Origin: Gammaproteobacteria bacterium
GTDB taxonomy: Bacteria > Pseudomonadota > Gammaproteobacteria > Steroidobacterales > Rariloculaceae
Direction of reading: 5' to 3'
Length of the DNA stretch: 32,816 nucleotides
Assembly: GCA_022825505.1 (NCBI GenBank)
Contig: JAJDWR010000057.1
Location: 1 to 32,816 of the forward strand
The translations under genes and the position numbers were made by a program. The notes under the pieces are model-generated. The model did no database searches. It was not told the origin of the DNA and was given only the letters and a program-made list of their open reading frames with translations. This document shows, piece after piece, positions 32,663 to 32,816 of this stretch; within the stretch, counting starts at the first letter, position 1; each line of letters begins with the position of its first letter.

Positions 32663-32816
32663 ATTTCCTACCCAACCTCACTAGTGTCCGGGATAGTCGG
32701 TTCGAGTCAATGGTAACCTGTTGTAATTCATTTAAAAATCGTCCCTTGATGGCTGTCATCGACTTGAACTGCCCGCGCGGTTTGTCCCACGCTTTTCCAC
32801 CGATCTTCAATCTGGA
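32663..32816. other. Right-edge stretch, possible mobile-element border or gene end
   Basis: These 154 bases are more AT-rich than the rest and hold no complete gene. One minus-strand frame is open from the window edge to a TGA at 32730-32728 and could be the C-terminus of a gene beyond the edge (ends DDSHQGTIFK); a second frame is also open, so neither is proven. The segment GTGTCCGGGATAGTC just inside could be an insertion-sequence terminal repeat, but the second end is not in the window. Confidence 0.25.

Overview
The window is a gene-dense, high-GC bacterial chromosome segment (GC judged by eye in the low-to-mid 60s percent, not counted). It holds 21 protein genes, two of them with small overlaps to their neighbours, plus one tRNA gene and a partial gene at the left edge. 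TonB-dependent receptor, outer-membrane porin, lipoproteins, a YadG/YadH-type ABC pair, a Shine-Dalgarno/sigma70-like promoter vocabulary and tandem DUF6152 proteins point to a Gram-negative proteobacterium, most likely an environmental or marine gammaproteobacterium. The lineage is inferred from gene content only. No phage, CRISPR array or complete insertion sequence is visible. The last ~150 bases may touch the border of a mobile element. Layout, left to right: (1) 1-5923, + strand: a molybdenum hydroxylase operon in the order small-large-medium subunit (coxSLM-like, form II type), followed by a MoxR-type AAA+ ATPase and a VWA protein (CoxD/CoxE-like). (2) 6011-6418, - strand: a small DoxX-family membrane protein, separated from the VWA gene by a strong dyad that looks like a shared terminator. 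(3) 6567-8257, +: an ABC ATPase/permease pair resembling YadG/YadH. (4) 8343-10575, +: tRNA-Arg(UCG), then a secreted prolyl-oligopeptidase-family peptidase. (5) 10664-13283, +: a diheme cytochrome c and an EF-hand/arylsulfotransferase-like secreted protein, probably one operon. (6) 13323-21332, -: a penicillin-acylase-family protein, a serine beta-lactamase-family hydrolase, a DUF1800/DUF1501 pair and a periplasmic cyclophilin with its own near-consensus promoter. (7) 21594-26266, +: a three-gene signalling unit made of a receiver/SpoIIE-type PP2C phosphatase, a solute-binding lipoprotein and a membrane histidine kinase. (8) 26323-30556, +: a porin-like outer-membrane protein and an overlapping TonB-dependent receptor. 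(9) 30585-32662, -: two tandem DUF6152 proteins. How the genes may work together: region 1 should make an oxidised carbon-substrate dehydrogenase of unknown substrate plus its maturation factors. Region 7 looks like a self-contained solute-sensing pathway, because the binding protein has no ABC permease next to it but is translationally coupled to a kinase. Region 8 may be the matching outer-membrane uptake side. The two most unusual items are the binding protein-kinase-phosphatase unit and the cytochrome c, whose second heme domain carries Cys where the family normally has the Met ligand, encoded beside an EF-hand/sulfotransferase-like fusion.
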